From Pseudomonas bijieensis (GTDB lineage: Bacteria > Pseudomonadota > Gammaproteobacteria > Pseudomonadales > Pseudomonadaceae), in contig NZ_CP048810.1 in NCBI RefSeq assembly GCF_013347965.1, forward strand, positions 4,215,501 through 4,279,500: DNA of 64,000 nt. Direction: 5' to 3'. A program made the translations under genes and the position numbers. Below the pieces are notes generated by a model. That model saw only the letters and a list, made by a program, of their open reading frames with translations, was not told the origin of the DNA and did not search any database. Of this stretch, positions 1 through 12,240 are shown in pieces (within the stretch, counting starts at the first letter, position 1; each line of letters begins with the position of its first letter).

Positions 1-673
1 CCGCCGCGATGGTCACGATCTCAGTGCCCATGAACGAAAACATAGTGGTCAGAATCGCGCCCAGCACTGCGCCCATGCCGTTCGGCAAGAAACCTTGCGT
101 GTCGAACAGGTGCGAAACACCACTGACCTGGCTGGTAGGCAGCAAGCCGAAGATAGCCATGATGCCGAGGCCAATGAAACCAATGATCGCCACGACCTTG
201 ACCAAGGCGAACCAAAATTCGAACTCCCCGTAATTCTTCACGCTGAACAGGTTAGTGACCGTCAGCAGCAGGGTGATGACCAGGGTGAAGGCCCAGATTG
301 CCACGTTCGGGAACCAGGCGTGCAGGATAGTTGCGGCGGCGTTAGCCTCCAGCGGAATGACCAGGACCCAGAACCACCAGTAAAGCCAGCCGATGGTGAA
401 ACCGGCCCAATGCCCAATCGCACGGTCAGCATAAGTCGAGAAGGAGCCGGTGTCCGGCGACGCCACTGCCATTTCGCCCAGCATCCGCATCACCAGCACC
501 ACCAAGGCACCCGCGGCGGCGTAGGCCAGCAGCACAGCCGGACCCGCCGCTGCGATAGCGTGGCCGGAGCCAACGAAAAGGCCAGCGCCGATCACGCCGG
601 CGATGGATAGCATCGTCACATGACGGGGCTTGAGCCCTTGCTCCAGATGATTGGAAGTTTGCGTACCGCTCAT
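1..673 (-). CDS. amino-acid permease (GabP-like, APC family), 3' part outside the window
   Basis: Translating the minus strand from the ATG at 673 gives an open frame to the window edge, about 224 residues. It begins MSGTQTSNHLEQGLKPRHVT and continues with the APC signature for helix 1 (SIAGVIGAGLFVGSG), a GEMAVASPDTGSFS segment and repeated hydrophobic helices including a Trp-rich one (IGWLYWWFWVLVIPLEA). This is the amino acid/GABA proton symporter family of the inner membrane; full members have about 460 residues and 12 helices, so roughly half is present. The substrate (GABA, or another amino acid) cannot be decided from this part. It is separated from gyrB by a strong terminator and is likely its own unit. 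Confidence 0.85.
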   Translation of the reverse strand, partial: MSGTQTSNHLEQGLKPRHVTMLSIAGVIGAGLFVGSGHAIAAAGPAVLLAYAAAGALVVLVMRMLGEMAVASPDTGSFSTYADRAIGHWAGFTIGWLYWWFWVLVIPLEANAAATILHAWFPNVAIWAFTLVITLLLTVTNLFSVKNYGEFEFWFALVKVVAIIGFIGLGIMAIFGLLPTSQVSGVSHLFDTQGFLPNGMGAVLGAILTTMFSFMGTEIVTIAA

Positions 674-717
674 TGAGACTACCCTTGGTCTTTGGATTTA
701 TTCGTACCGCCTCGTCC

Positions 718-748
718 CATCGTTTTCTGTAAATTTAAAAAAACGATG
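718..748. promoter_or_regulatory. inverted repeat in the permease leader
   Basis: CATCGTTTT and AAAACGATG form a 9-bp perfect inverted repeat around an AT-rich centre, 45-75 bp upstream of the permease start. It could be an operator or a leader hairpin. The rest of the 674-974 gap holds only AT-rich promoter-like sequence and the gyrB terminator. Confidence 0.35.
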
Positions 749-918
749 TGTAAGTTATTTAACACGCAAGTTTTGCGCCAAAAAACCGCAAGCCCCCGGT
801 ATCCGCGGCTCTCGTCCAGTTCCTAACCTATTGAGCAGGAAGGCTTTGTTCCAAAGTGTTACCGAGCTACCCCATTTTCGACCACAGGGTCTGAAAGTGG
901 GCATCGATTTTTGAGCGT

Positions 919-952
919 AAAAAAAAGCCAACGCATGAGCGTTGGCTTTTTT
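919..952. terminator. bidirectional rho-independent terminator after gyrB
   Basis: AAAAAAGCCAACGC, a 4-nt loop and GCGTTGGCTTTTTT form a perfect stem with A and T tracts on both sides. It lies 23 bp past the gyrB stop and ends the dnaA-dnaN-recF-gyrB transcripts. Confidence 0.9.
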
Positions 953-974
953 GGATGTGAGGCGCGCTTAAGGA

Positions 975-4501
<3,527 letters not shown>

Positions 4502-4514
4502 CTAGTGGCCAGGA

Positions 4515-5618
4515 TTACAGACGCATCGGCATGACAACGTAAGCCGAATCGTCGTTATCGGACTCCTGCACCAGTGCGCTGCTGTTGGAGTCAGACAGGA
4601 TCAGACGTACTTGCTCGGTGGTCATCACGCCCAACACGTCGAGCAGGTAACTGACGTTGAAGCCGATTTCCAGGGAGCCGCCGGTGTATTCCACACCTAC
4701 TTCTTCCTCCGCCTCTTCCTGCTCCGGGTTGTTCGCCTGGATTTTCAGCTGACCATTGGCCAGTTGCAGGCGGATGCCACGGTACTTCTCGTTGGAGAGG
4801 ATCGCAGTACGGCTGAAGGCTTCGCGCAGTGCCTGGCGATCGCCCAGTACCAGCTTGTCGCCACCTTTTGGCAGCACACGCTCGTAGTCGGGGAATTTGC
4901 CGTCCACCAGTTTCGAAGTGAAGGTGAACTCGCCAGTGGTGGCGCGAATGTGGTGCTGGCCCAGCACGATACTGACGTTGCCGTCCGGCTCTGTCAGCAG
5001 GCGGGCCAGCTCCAGGATGCCTTTACGCGGCACGATCACCTGGTGGCGATCCGGCTGACCGATATCGGCCTGCATCGAGCACATGGCCAGGCGATGCCCG
5101 TCGGTGGCGACGGCGCGGATGACCCCGGCGGACACTTCCAGGAGCATGCCGTTGAGGTAATAACGCACGTCCTGCTGGGCCATGGCGAAGCTGGTGCGTT
5201 CGATCAGGCGACGCAGTTTGCTCTGGTCCAGGCTGCAGGTCAGCGAACCCGGGCCTTCTTCCACAGTCGGGAAATCGTTGGCGGGCAGTGTGGACAAGGT
5301 GAAACGGCTGCGGCCGGCCTTGACCACGAGCTTCTGCTCATCGACCTTGATGTCGATCAGCGCATCGTTGGGCAGGCTCTTGCAGATGTCCATCAGCTTG
5401 CGCGCCGGCACGGTGATGGAACCCGGATCGGCCGGTTCTTCAAGTTGCACACGACCGACCAGCTCGACTTCCAGGTCGGTACCGGTCAGCGACAATTGCT
5501 GGCCTTCGACAACCAGCAGCACGTTGGAAAGTACCGGCAAGGTCTGGCGGCGTTCGACGACGCCTGCGACCAGTTGCAGGGGTTTCAACAGGGCTTCGCG
5601 TTGAATGGTGAAATGCAT
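4515..5618 (-). CDS. dnaN: DNA polymerase III beta subunit (sliding clamp)
   Basis: The ring-shaped processivity clamp of Pol III. The 367-residue product has the three repeated clamp folds and typical signatures: MHFTIQREALLKPLQLVAGV at the start, LPVLSNVLL, ATDGHRLAMC near the middle, and a C-terminus VVMPMRL that forms part of the hydrophobic cleft binding clamp-interaction motifs. ATG start at 5618, 39 bp after dnaA. The neighbours dnaA and recF are in the standard order. Confidence 0.98.
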   Translation of the reverse strand: MHFTIQREALLKPLQLVAGVVERRQTLPVLSNVLLVVEGQQLSLTGTDLEVELVGRVQLEEPADPGSITVPARKLMDICKSLPNDALIDIKVDEQKLVVKAGRSRFTLSTLPANDFPTVEEGPGSLTCSLDQSKLRRLIERTSFAMAQQDVRYYLNGMLLEVSAGVIRAVATDGHRLAMCSMQADIGQPDRHQVIVPRKGILELARLLTEPDGNVSIVLGQHHIRATTGEFTFTSKLVDGKFPDYERVLPKGGDKLVLGDRQALREAFSRTAILSNEKYRGIRLQLANGQLKIQANNPEQEEAEEEVGVEYTGGSLEIGFNVSYLLDVLGVMTTEQVRLILSDSNSSALVQESDNDDSAYVVMPMRL

Positions 5619-5657
5619 GGTCTAGTCCCTTGCCTTAATAAGCTGCGCTGGTGGTCA

Positions 5658-7184
5658 TCAAGTGGTCAGTGTACGCAGCAGGTTCTTGTAGTCCTCGCGG
5701 ATGTCCGCGTCGGATTCCTTAAGTTCGTTGATCTTGCGGCAAGCGTGCAGCACGGTGGTGTGGTCGCGTCCGCCAAACACATCGCCGATCTCCGGCAGGC
5801 TGTGGTTGGTCAGTTCCTTGGACAGGGCCATGGCCACCTGGCGCGGACGCGCCACCGAACGCGAACGACGCTTGGACAGCAAGTCGGAAATCTTGATCTT
5901 GTAGTATTCAGCAACAGTTCGCTGAATGTTATCCACAGAAACCAATTTGTCCTGAAGCGCCAACAGGTCCTTCAAGGATTCGCGAATCAGCTCGATGGTG
6001 ATGTCGCGGCCCATGAAGTGCGAGTGAGCGATCACCCGCTTGAGGGCACCTTCGAGTTCACGCACGTTCGAGCGAATACGCTGAGCGATGAAGAATGCCG
6101 CATCGTGAGGCAGCTCGACCTTGGCCTGGTCGGCTTTCTTCATCAGGATCGCAACCCGGGTTTCCAGCTCCGGTGGCTCGACGGCCACCGTCAGGCCCCA
6201 GCCGAAACGAGACTTGAGGCGTTCTTCGAGACCTTCGATCTCTTTCGGGTAGCGGTCACTGGTGAGAATGACCTGCTGTCCGCCTTCAAGCAACGCGTTG
6301 AAGGTGTGGAAAAACTCTTCCTGGGAACGTTCCTTGCGGGCGAAGAACTGAATATCGTCGATCAGCAAGGCGTCCACCGAACGGTAGAAACGCTTGAACT
6401 CATTGATCGCGTTCAGTTGCAGCGCCTTGACCATGTCGGCCACGAAACGCTCGGAATGCAGGTACACGACCTTGGCATTCGGGTTCTTCTTTAATAGGTG
6501 GTTGCCCACGGCGTGCATCAAGTGGGTCTTACCCAGGCCCACGCCACCATAAAGGAAGAGCGGGTTGTAGCCATGCTTGGGGTTGTCTGCGACCTGCCAG
6601 GCGGCCGCGCGGGCCAGCTGGTTGGATTTACCCTCGACGAAATTCTCGAAGGTAAAGGTCCGGTTCAGGTAGCTGGTGTGCTTGAGCGCACCTTCAACCT
6701 GGACGGTACGTTGTTCGGCACGCACCGGCGCCTGCTGGGAACTGGCACCGGCCATCGGGTCGAAGCTATCCCGGGAGGGCTCTTCGCTGACCTCGGCGAC
6801 CTTTTGTGCGTTGCGTTTGCTCGGGGCAGGCGCGGGCGCCGGGGCAGCATGGTTGTTAACCGGTGCCGTGGCCGCTTGCTGGGCCTGTGACGCGGCGGCC
6901 GCCAGTGGCGCGTTGGGTGCGGCGCGTGGTGCCGAGCTACGCTTGCTGCCTATTAATAAGGACAGCGCAGGCGCCATGCCATTGCCATGCTCGTCGAGCA
7001 GTTCCATGACCCGGCCCAGGTACTTTTCGTTGACCCAGTCGAGAACGAAACGGTTCGGTGCATAGACACGCAACTCGTCGCCTTCGGCTTCGACCTGTAG
7101 TGGACGGATCCAAGTGTTGAATTGTTGGGCAGGCAGCTCCTCGCGCAAAAGCTCCACGCACTGCTGCCAAAGTTCCACTGACAC
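5658..7184 (-). CDS. dnaA: chromosomal replication initiator DnaA
   Basis: AAA+ initiator that binds 9-bp DnaA boxes and melts the origin. The 508-residue product has domain I ([21 protein letters not shown]), an Ala/Pro-rich variable linker about residues 85-150, the AAA+ core ([11 protein letters not shown]alker [11 protein letters not shown]alker B; an arginine-finger region), and the domain IV DNA-binding signature [14 protein letters not shown] near the C-terminus. The start is a GTG at 7184 with AGGGGA upstream. An exact DnaA box (5929-5937) lies inside the gene and another at 7252, 68 bp upstream of the start, so autoregulation is plausible. Confidence 0.98.
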   Translation of the reverse strand: MSVELWQQCVELLREELPAQQFNTWIRPLQVEAEGDELRVYAPNRFVLDWVNEKYLGRVMELLDEHGNGMAPALSLLIGSKRSSAPRAAPNAPLAAAASQAQQAATAPVNNHAAPAPAPAPSKRNAQKVAEVSEEPSRDSFDPMAGASSQQAPVRAEQRTVQVEGALKHTSYLNRTFTFENFVEGKSNQLARAAAWQVADNPKHGYNPLFLYGGVGLGKTHLMHAVGNHLLKKNPNAKVVYLHSERFVADMVKALQLNAINEFKRFYRSVDALLIDDIQFFARKERSQEEFFHTFNALLEGGQQVILTSDRYPKEIEGLEERLKSRFGWGLTVAVEPPELETRVAILMKKADQAKVELPHDAAFFIAQRIRSNVRELEGALKRVIAHSHFMGRDITIELIRESLKDLLALQDKLVSVDNIQRTVAEYYKIKISDLLSKRRSRSVARPRQVAMALSKELTNHSLPEIGDVFGGRDHTTVLHACRKINELKESDADIREDYKNLLRTLTT

Positions 7185-7661
7185 GGATATCCCCTAAGTT
7201 GAAAGCCGGTGAGGCAAAAACAAGCGGCCATTGTAGCGAGCAGGCGTCCACTTATCCACATGCAGGTTGCCCATCGCGCATGATTTATCAATGCTTTAAC
7301 GCAGAAAAAGACGACAGGCGGTCGGTGGATAAGCTCTGTGGATAACCGCCCCTGAGGGCATTGCACAAGTGGGGGCGAAAGTCGGTGGATAACCGCCCTG
7401 TGGATAACTGACCATTCCACGCACAGCTTATCCGACAGTGCAGCACAGGCTTGCCACCGTTTTCCCCTGTAGTTGTCATTCCCTGTACATGGCGGATTAC
7501 AAGGGCTATGGATGGTTATCCACAGCTAGGTGCCGGCCTTGCTTTTATAAGCTTTACAGAAAAGCTTTAAATAATTCCCTTCTTTATTTCTATATCTAGC
7601 GTGGTGTGATGAATCCGCCCAAGCGGCTGGATATCTATTTAAAGGAAACGCTGGTTGGAAA
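7185..7661. other. oriC: oriC-type region between dnaA and rpmH
   Basis: The 566-bp dnaA-rpmH gap has exact DnaA boxes (TTATCCACA) at 7252-7260 (+), 7337-7345 (-), 7399-7407 (-) and 7516-7524 (+). One-mismatch copies (GGTGGATAA) lie at 7324-7332 and 7384-7392, so the two minus boxes each sit in a near-duplicate pair about 61 bp apart. An AT-rich stretch at about 7541-7604 follows the last box and is the natural candidate for the unwinding element. In Pseudomonas this gap is the established origin; function here is inferred from position and content. Confidence 0.93.
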
Positions 7662-7690
7662 TTGACCTAGAGGCTTGCTTTCTCTAGAAT
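7662..7690 (+). promoter_or_regulatory. sigma70 promoter of rpmH
   Basis: TTGACC, a 17-bp spacer and TAGAAT form a near-consensus -35/-10 pair about 60 bp before the rpmH start, with the initiation site expected near 7697. Confidence 0.75.
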
Positions 7691-7750
7691 CCCCGGTCTC
7701 TTAAAACGGGGGCCATTCCGGCCCGTTGTGGACGAACCAGGTAACACGAC

Positions 7751-7885
7751 ATGAAACGTACTTTCCAACCAAGCACTATCAAACGCGCTCGTACCCACGG
7801 TTTCCGTGCTCGCATGGCTACCAAGAACGGTCGTGCCGTCCTGTCGCGTCGTCGCGCCAAAGGTCGTGCGCGTCTGGCAGTTTGA
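7751..7885 (+). CDS. rpmH: 50S ribosomal protein L34
   Basis: A 44-residue, strongly basic protein of the large ribosomal subunit, starting [20 protein letters not shown] and ending [12 protein letters not shown], the standard bacterial L34 sequence. ATG at 7751, TGA at 7883-7885. It is the first gene of the rightward operon rpmH-rnpA-yidD-yidC and is served by the promoter at 7662-7690. Confidence 0.98.
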   Translation: MKRTFQPSTIKRARTHGFRARMATKNGRAVLSRRRAKGRARLAV

Positions 7886-7901
7886 TAATCCGGCACTGGA
7901 G

Positions 7902-8303
7902 GTGAGTCAGGACTTCAGTCGGGAAAAGCGTCTGCTTACACCCCGGCATTTCAAGGCAGTCTTTGACTCCCCTACCGGCAAGGTTCCGGGGAAAAATCTC
8001 CTGCTCCTTGCGCGCAGCAACGATCTCGATCACCCCCGACTAGGGCTGGTTATTGGGAAAAAGAGCGTCAAGCTCTCCGTTCAGCGCAATCGCCTCAAAC
8101 GTCTGATGCGCGAATCGTTTCGCCTGAACCAGGATTCACTGGTTGGATGGGACATTGTTATCGTCGCGCGCAAAGGTTTGGGTGACGTAGAAAACCCCGA
8201 ATTGATTCAGCATTTCGGCAAGCTCTGGAAGCGTCTGGCACGCAACAAGCCAGTACCAGCAGTCAACACCGAAACTGTAGGGGTAGACAGTCCCGATGCG
8301 TAA
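7902..8303 (+). CDS. rnpA: ribonuclease P protein component
   Basis: Protein cofactor of RNase P, which trims tRNA 5' leaders. The product of about 133 residues has [18 protein letters not shown] at the N-terminus and the RNR-type signature [16 protein letters not shown] in the middle. The frame is open upstream through rpmH, but family members begin at [12 protein letters not shown], so the GTG at 7902 is chosen; its Shine-Dalgarno is unusually close (GGAGG overlaps the start), so expression may depend on coupling to rpmH. It overlaps yidD by 8 bp. Confidence 0.95.
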   Translation: MSQDFSREKRLLTPRHFKAVFDSPTGKVPGKNLLLLARSNDLDHPRLGLVIGKKSVKLSVQRNRLKRLMRESFRLNQDSLVGWDIVIVARKGLGDVENPELIQHFGKLWKRLARNKPVPAVNTETVGVDSPDA

Positions 8304-8541
8304 ACTGGCACTCGTTCCGATCCAGTTTTACCGCTATGCCATTAGTCCTTTGATGGCTAGTCACTGTCGTTTCTACCCCAGTTGTTCCTGCTACGCGTAC
8401 GAAGCCATAGAAAATCATGGCCTACTGCGCGGTGGCTGGCTGACCTTTCGTCGTTTAGGTCGCTGTCATCCGTGGAATCCCGGCGGTTATGACCCGGTTC
8501 CGCCTATCCCTACCTCCCGTTCTTCTTCGATGGCCGAGTAA
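8296..8541 (+). CDS. yidD: membrane protein insertion efficiency factor YidD
   Basis: An 81-residue protein with an N-terminal amphipathic segment ([17 protein letters not shown]) and the family core [19 protein letters not shown] followed by [17 protein letters not shown]. Three conserved cysteines are visible. YidD assists YidC in inserting inner-membrane proteins. ATG at 8296 overlaps rnpA, and yidC follows after 2 bp, so translation is likely coupled. Confidence 0.95.
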   Translation: MRKLALVPIQFYRYAISPLMASHCRFYPSCSCYAYEAIENHGLLRGGWLTFRRLGRCHPWNPGGYDPVPPIPTSRSSSMAE

Positions 8542-8543
8542 TC

Positions 8544-10226
8544 ATGGATATCAAACGCACGATCCTGATCGTCGCCCTGGCAATCGTGTCCTACGTCATG
8601 GTCCTTAAATGGAACCAGGACTATGGCCAGGCTGCCTTGCCGACTCAGAATGTTGCAGCCAGCAATACCGCACCGAGCCTGCCGGATGCCCCTGTTGGCA
8701 ACAACGCCGCCAACAATGACGACATCCCGCGCGCGGCAAGCGATACCAGCGCTCCTGCCGAAGCCCCAGTGGCCGTAAGCAAAGATCTCATCCAGATCAA
8801 GACGGACGTGCTCGAGCTGGCAATCGATCCACAAGGTGGTGATGTCGCCCAGCTGAAGCTGCCGCTGTACCCACGTCGCCAGGATCATCCGGAAATCCCG
8901 TTCCAGTTGTTCGACAACGGTAACGAGCGGACCTACCTGGCCCAAAGTGGCCTGATCGGTACCAATGGCCCGGATTCGAACCCTGCCGGTCGCCCGGTCT
9001 ACTCCGCCGAGAAGAAGGCTTATCAACTGGCTGACGGTCAGGACCAACTGGTCGTGGACCTGAAGTTCAGCAAGGATGGCGTCAACTACATCAAGCGTTT
9101 CACCTTGAAACGTGGCCTGTATGACGTAACCGTCTCCTACCTGATCGACAACCAGAGCGCCCAGCCTTGGTCTGGCGCGATGTTCGCGCAACTCAAGCGT
9201 GACGCCAGCGACGATCCGTCCTCCAGCACCGCCACCGGTACCGCGACTTACCTGGGCGCTGCCCTGTGGACAAGTTCGGAGCCGTACAAGAAAGTGTCCA
9301 TGAAGGACATGGACAAGGGCCAGCTCAAGGAAACCGTCCAAGGTGGCTGGGTTGCCTGGCTGCAGCACTATTTTGTAACAGCCTGGATCCCGCAGAAGGG
9401 CGAAAGCAACGTCGTCCAGACGCGTAAAGACAGCAAAGGCAACTTCATCATCGGTTACACCGGCCCGACATTGACTGCCGCGCCAGGTGCGAAAGCCGAA
9501 ACCAGCGCCATTCTGTATGCCGGTCCGAAAAGCCAGGCGGTGCTGAAAGAGTTGTCCCCAGGCCTGGAACTGACTGTGGACTACGGTTTCCTGTGGTTCA
9601 TTGCCCAGCCGATCTTCTGGTTGCTGCAACATATCCACAGCATCGTCGGTAACTGGGGCTGGTCGATCATTTTCCTGACCATGCTGATCAAGGGGATCTT
9701 CTTCCCATTGTCGGCCGCCAGCTACAAATCCATGGCGCGCATGCGAGCAGTGGCCCCGAAACTGGCTGCCCTGAAAGAACAACATGGCGATGACCGGCAG
9801 AAAATGTCCCAGGCCATGATGGAGTTGTACAAGAAAGAGAAGATCAACCCGCTGGGTGGATGCTTGCCGATTCTTGTACAGATGCCGGTGTTCCTGTCGC
9901 TGTACTGGGTTCTGCTGGAAAGCGTGGAGATGCGTCAGGCACCGTTCATGCTGTGGATTACCGACCTGTCGATCAAGGATCCGTTCTTCATCCTGCCGAT
10001 CATCATGGGCGCGACCATGTTCATCCAGCAGCAGTTGAACCCAACGCCTCCGGACCCGATGCAGGCGAAGGTCATGAAAATGATGCCAATCATCTTCACC
10101 TTCTTCTTCCTGTGGTTCCCGGCAGGTCTTGTGCTGTACTGGGTTGTGAACAACGTGCTGTCCATTACTCAGCAGTGGTACATCACGCGTAAGATCGAAG
10201 CGGCTACGAAAAAAGCCGAGGCGTAA
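8544..10226 (+). CDS. yidC: membrane protein insertase YidC
   Basis: Inner-membrane insertase of 560 residues. The N-terminal helix (residues 5-23) is followed by a large periplasmic domain (about 60-340) and then the conserved five-helix core: VDYGFLWFIAQPIFWLLQ, the cytoplasmic coiled-coil loop with KYK-type basic residues (KKEKINPLGGCLPILVQMP), a conserved PPDPMQAKVMK loop and a C-terminal helix WVVNNVLSITQQWYI. It closes the rpmH operon; a terminator with an associated DnaA box follows. Confidence 0.97.
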   Translation: MDIKRTILIVALAIVSYVMVLKWNQDYGQAALPTQNVAASNTAPSLPDAPVGNNAANNDDIPRAASDTSAPAEAPVAVSKDLIQIKTDVLELAIDPQGGDVAQLKLPLYPRRQDHPEIPFQLFDNGNERTYLAQSGLIGTNGPDSNPAGRPVYSAEKKAYQLADGQDQLVVDLKFSKDGVNYIKRFTLKRGLYDVTVSYLIDNQSAQPWSGAMFAQLKRDASDDPSSSTATGTATYLGAALWTSSEPYKKVSMKDMDKGQLKETVQGGWVAWLQHYFVTAWIPQKGESNVVQTRKDSKGNFIIGYTGPTLTAAPGAKAETSAILYAGPKSQAVLKELSPGLELTVDYGFLWFIAQPIFWLLQHIHSIVGNWGWSIIFLTMLIKGIFFPLSAASYKSMARMRAVAPKLAALKEQHGDDRQKMSQAMMELYKKEKINPLGGCLPILVQMPVFLSLYWVLLESVEMRQAPFMLWITDLSIKDPFFILPIIMGATMFIQQQLNPTPPDPMQAKVMKMMPIIFTFFFLWFPAGLVLYWVVNNVLSITQQWYITRKIEAATKKAEA

Positions 10227-10247
10227 CTTGCTCTGTGGATAACCACA

Positions 10248-10275
10248 CAAAACGCCCCCTAGTGGGGCGTTTTGC
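10248..10275 (+). terminator. rho-independent terminator after yidC
   Basis: AAAACGCCCC and GGGGCGTTTT form a 10-bp stem with flanking A and T tracts, 20-50 bp after the yidC stop. An exact DnaA box (10234-10242) lies between the stop codon and the stem. Confidence 0.88.
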
Positions 10276-10305
10276 TATCTGCCACTTTTGTCTGGATACC
10301 GGTTT

Positions 10306-11676
10306 ATGAGCACACCGCGTGAAACCATCGCCGCCGTTGCCACCGCCCAAGGTCGCGGCGGTGTCGGCATCGTCCGTATTTCGGGGCCCTTGGCCAGTGT
10401 CGCGGCCAAGGCTATCAGCGGTCGTGAACTCAAGCCGCGGTTTGCGCATTACGGCCCGTTTTTCAGTGATGACCAGCAGGTGCTCGACGAAGGGCTGGCG
10501 TTGTATTTCCCGGGACCGAATTCGTTTACCGGTGAAGATGTGCTGGAGTTGCAAGGACACGGCGGACCCATCGTGCTGGATATGCTGCTCAAGCGCTGCC
10601 TTGAACTGGGCTGTCGCCTGGCCCGGCCGGGGGAGTTCAGCGAACGGGCATTTCTCAACGACAAGCTCGACCTGGCCCAGGCCGAGGCGATTGCCGATCT
10701 GATCGAAGCCAGTTCTGCACAGGCTGCCCGCAACGCATTGCGTTCCCTGCAAGGAGCGTTTTCCCAGCGTGTGCATAACCTCACCGAACAATTGATCGGC
10801 CTGCGGATCTACGTCGAGGCGGCAATCGATTTCCCGGAAGAGGAGATCGACTTCCTCGCCGATGGTCACGTGCTGAGCTTGCTCGATAAGGTACGCGATG
10901 AGTTATCCACAGTGCTTCGTGAAGCCGGGCAAGGCGCCTTGTTGCGCGATGGGATGACTGTGGTGATCGCCGGACGGCCCAATGCTGGCAAATCCAGCCT
11001 GCTGAACGCCCTGGCCGGTCGCGAGGCAGCAATTGTCACCGAGATCGCCGGCACCACCCGGGACATTCTGCGTGAACATATCCACATCGATGGCATGCCA
11101 CTGCACGTTGTGGATACAGCAGGTTTGCGCGACACCGAGGACAAGGTGGAAAAAATCGGCGTTGAACGGGCGCTGAAGGCCATTGGTGAAGCCGACCGGG
11201 TATTGCTGGTGGTGGACGCCACCGCGCCGGAAGCGGACGATCCATTTGCCTTATGGCCTGAATTCCTCGAAGTCCGCCCGGATCCGGCAAAGGTCACGTT
11301 GATTCGCAACAAGGCCGACCTGACCGGGGAAGCGATTGTTCTCGAGGTCAGCAACGACGGCCATGTGACCATCAGCCTGAGCGCGAAATCGGCGGGCGAG
11401 GGCCTGGAACTGCTGCGCGAGCACCTCAAGGCGTGCATGGGCTATGAGCAGACATCGGAAAGCAGCTTCAGCGCCCGCCGGCGGCATCTTGAAGCCTTGC
11501 GCCACGCCAGCGCCGCCCTGGAACACGGGCGCGCGCAGTTGACCTTGGCGGGGGCAGGAGAGTTGTTGGCCGAAGACCTTCGCCAGGCACAACACTCCCT
11601 TGGGGAAATTACCGGCGCCTTCAGTTCCGATGACTTGTTGGGGCGGATCTTTTCCAGCTTCTGCATCGGTAAATAG
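10306..11676 (+). CDS. mnmE: tRNA modification GTPase MnmE (TrmE)
   Basis: With MnmG this GTPase installs the cmnm5 modification on wobble uridine 34. The 456-residue product has the N-terminal folate-binding domain ([21 protein letters not shown]), an inserted G domain with [12 protein letters not shown] (G1), DTAGLRDT (G3) and NKAD (G4), and the C-terminal FCIGK with the conserved cysteine. A TTG at 10288 is in frame, but ATG 10306 ([10 protein letters not shown]) matches the family. A DnaA box lies in the gene at 10903-10911. In many bacteria it sits next to mnmG as here. Confidence 0.97.
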   Translation: MSTPRETIAAVATAQGRGGVGIVRISGPLASVAAKAISGRELKPRFAHYGPFFSDDQQVLDEGLALYFPGPNSFTGEDVLELQGHGGPIVLDMLLKRCLELGCRLARPGEFSERAFLNDKLDLAQAEAIADLIEASSAQAARNALRSLQGAFSQRVHNLTEQLIGLRIYVEAAIDFPEEEIDFLADGHVLSLLDKVRDELSTVLREAGQGALLRDGMTVVIAGRPNAGKSSLLNALAGREAAIVTEIAGTTRDILREHIHIDGMPLHVVDTAGLRDTEDKVEKIGVERALKAIGEADRVLLVVDATAPEADDPFALWPEFLEVRPDPAKVTLIRNKADLTGEAIVLEVSNDGHVTISLSAKSAGEGLELLREHLKACMGYEQTSESSFSARRRHLEALRHASAALEHGRAQLTLAGAGELLAEDLRQAQHSLGEITGAFSSDDLLGRIFSSFCIGK

Positions 11677-11689
11677 CCCCACCTTTCAA

Positions 11690-11752
11690 ACCGGGTTTGT
11701 CCTCGAAGCCTATCGAGTCCAACGCAAACCCGGTCGCTCCTTCTCCTTTTTT
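11690..11752 (+). terminator. compound hairpin and T-run after mnmE
   Basis: ACCGGGTTTG (11690-11699) pairs with CAAACCCGGT (11725-11734), enclosing a smaller CTCGA/TCGAG hairpin. A T-rich tract with six consecutive T follows 12 bp later. This is the likely mnmE terminator, although the T-run is more distant than usual. Confidence 0.6.
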
Positions 11753-12240
11753 AGAACGATTGCCCTTGATGGCGGCTTGCCTGTGGGCACCGGCCTGCCC
11801 ATCACGGCGGCTTTCTGTGGATTAAGCCCTGTGAATAACTGCCACTGAGGTCGGTTGATAACCCCCCTTCAAAACTGAAGATAAGCGCCTCTGTGGATAA
11901 CAGGCCCATTCATCCACAGGCTTACACCGGTTATCCAAGCCCCTCAATGCCACATGACCACAGGGTTTTGAATCTTTGTACACATTGAAAATAAAGGCTT
12001 ATAAGACCTTATCCACAGATAGTGAGCTCAGTAAGAATAAACATAAAAACAAAGATTCTATAAATTTCTTTCTTTTTTATTTTTTTAACCGCGAGTTCTC
12101 CACAGCTGGTTAAATTTTGTGCAAAGGGTTCTTTAGAAAGGGCGAAGTCCCTATACTTGCCGACCTGGTTCGAAAAACGCCCAGGGCCAGACTCAAAACC
12201 TATTCCGAATTACCTGAATAAAGCAGGCACGAGGTGCGTG
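11753..12240. other. second DnaA-box and AT-rich region (mnmE-mnmG gap)
   Basis: This gap repeats the architecture of the dnaA-rpmH origin: exact DnaA boxes at 11892-11900 (-) and 12009-12017 (+), one-mismatch boxes at 11816-11824, 11830-11838 and 11910-11918, then a strongly AT-rich stretch (about 12019-12090) with a T-tract. A TATACT at 12152-12157 may be the mnmG -10. Two autonomously replicating origin fragments, one per gap, were reported classically for P. aeruginosa and P. putida; which is active here is not visible from sequence. Confidence 0.8.

Noticed and set aside
7428..7436. TTATCCGAC as a DnaA box
   Set aside because: Three mismatches in the conserved 3' part; too weak to list.
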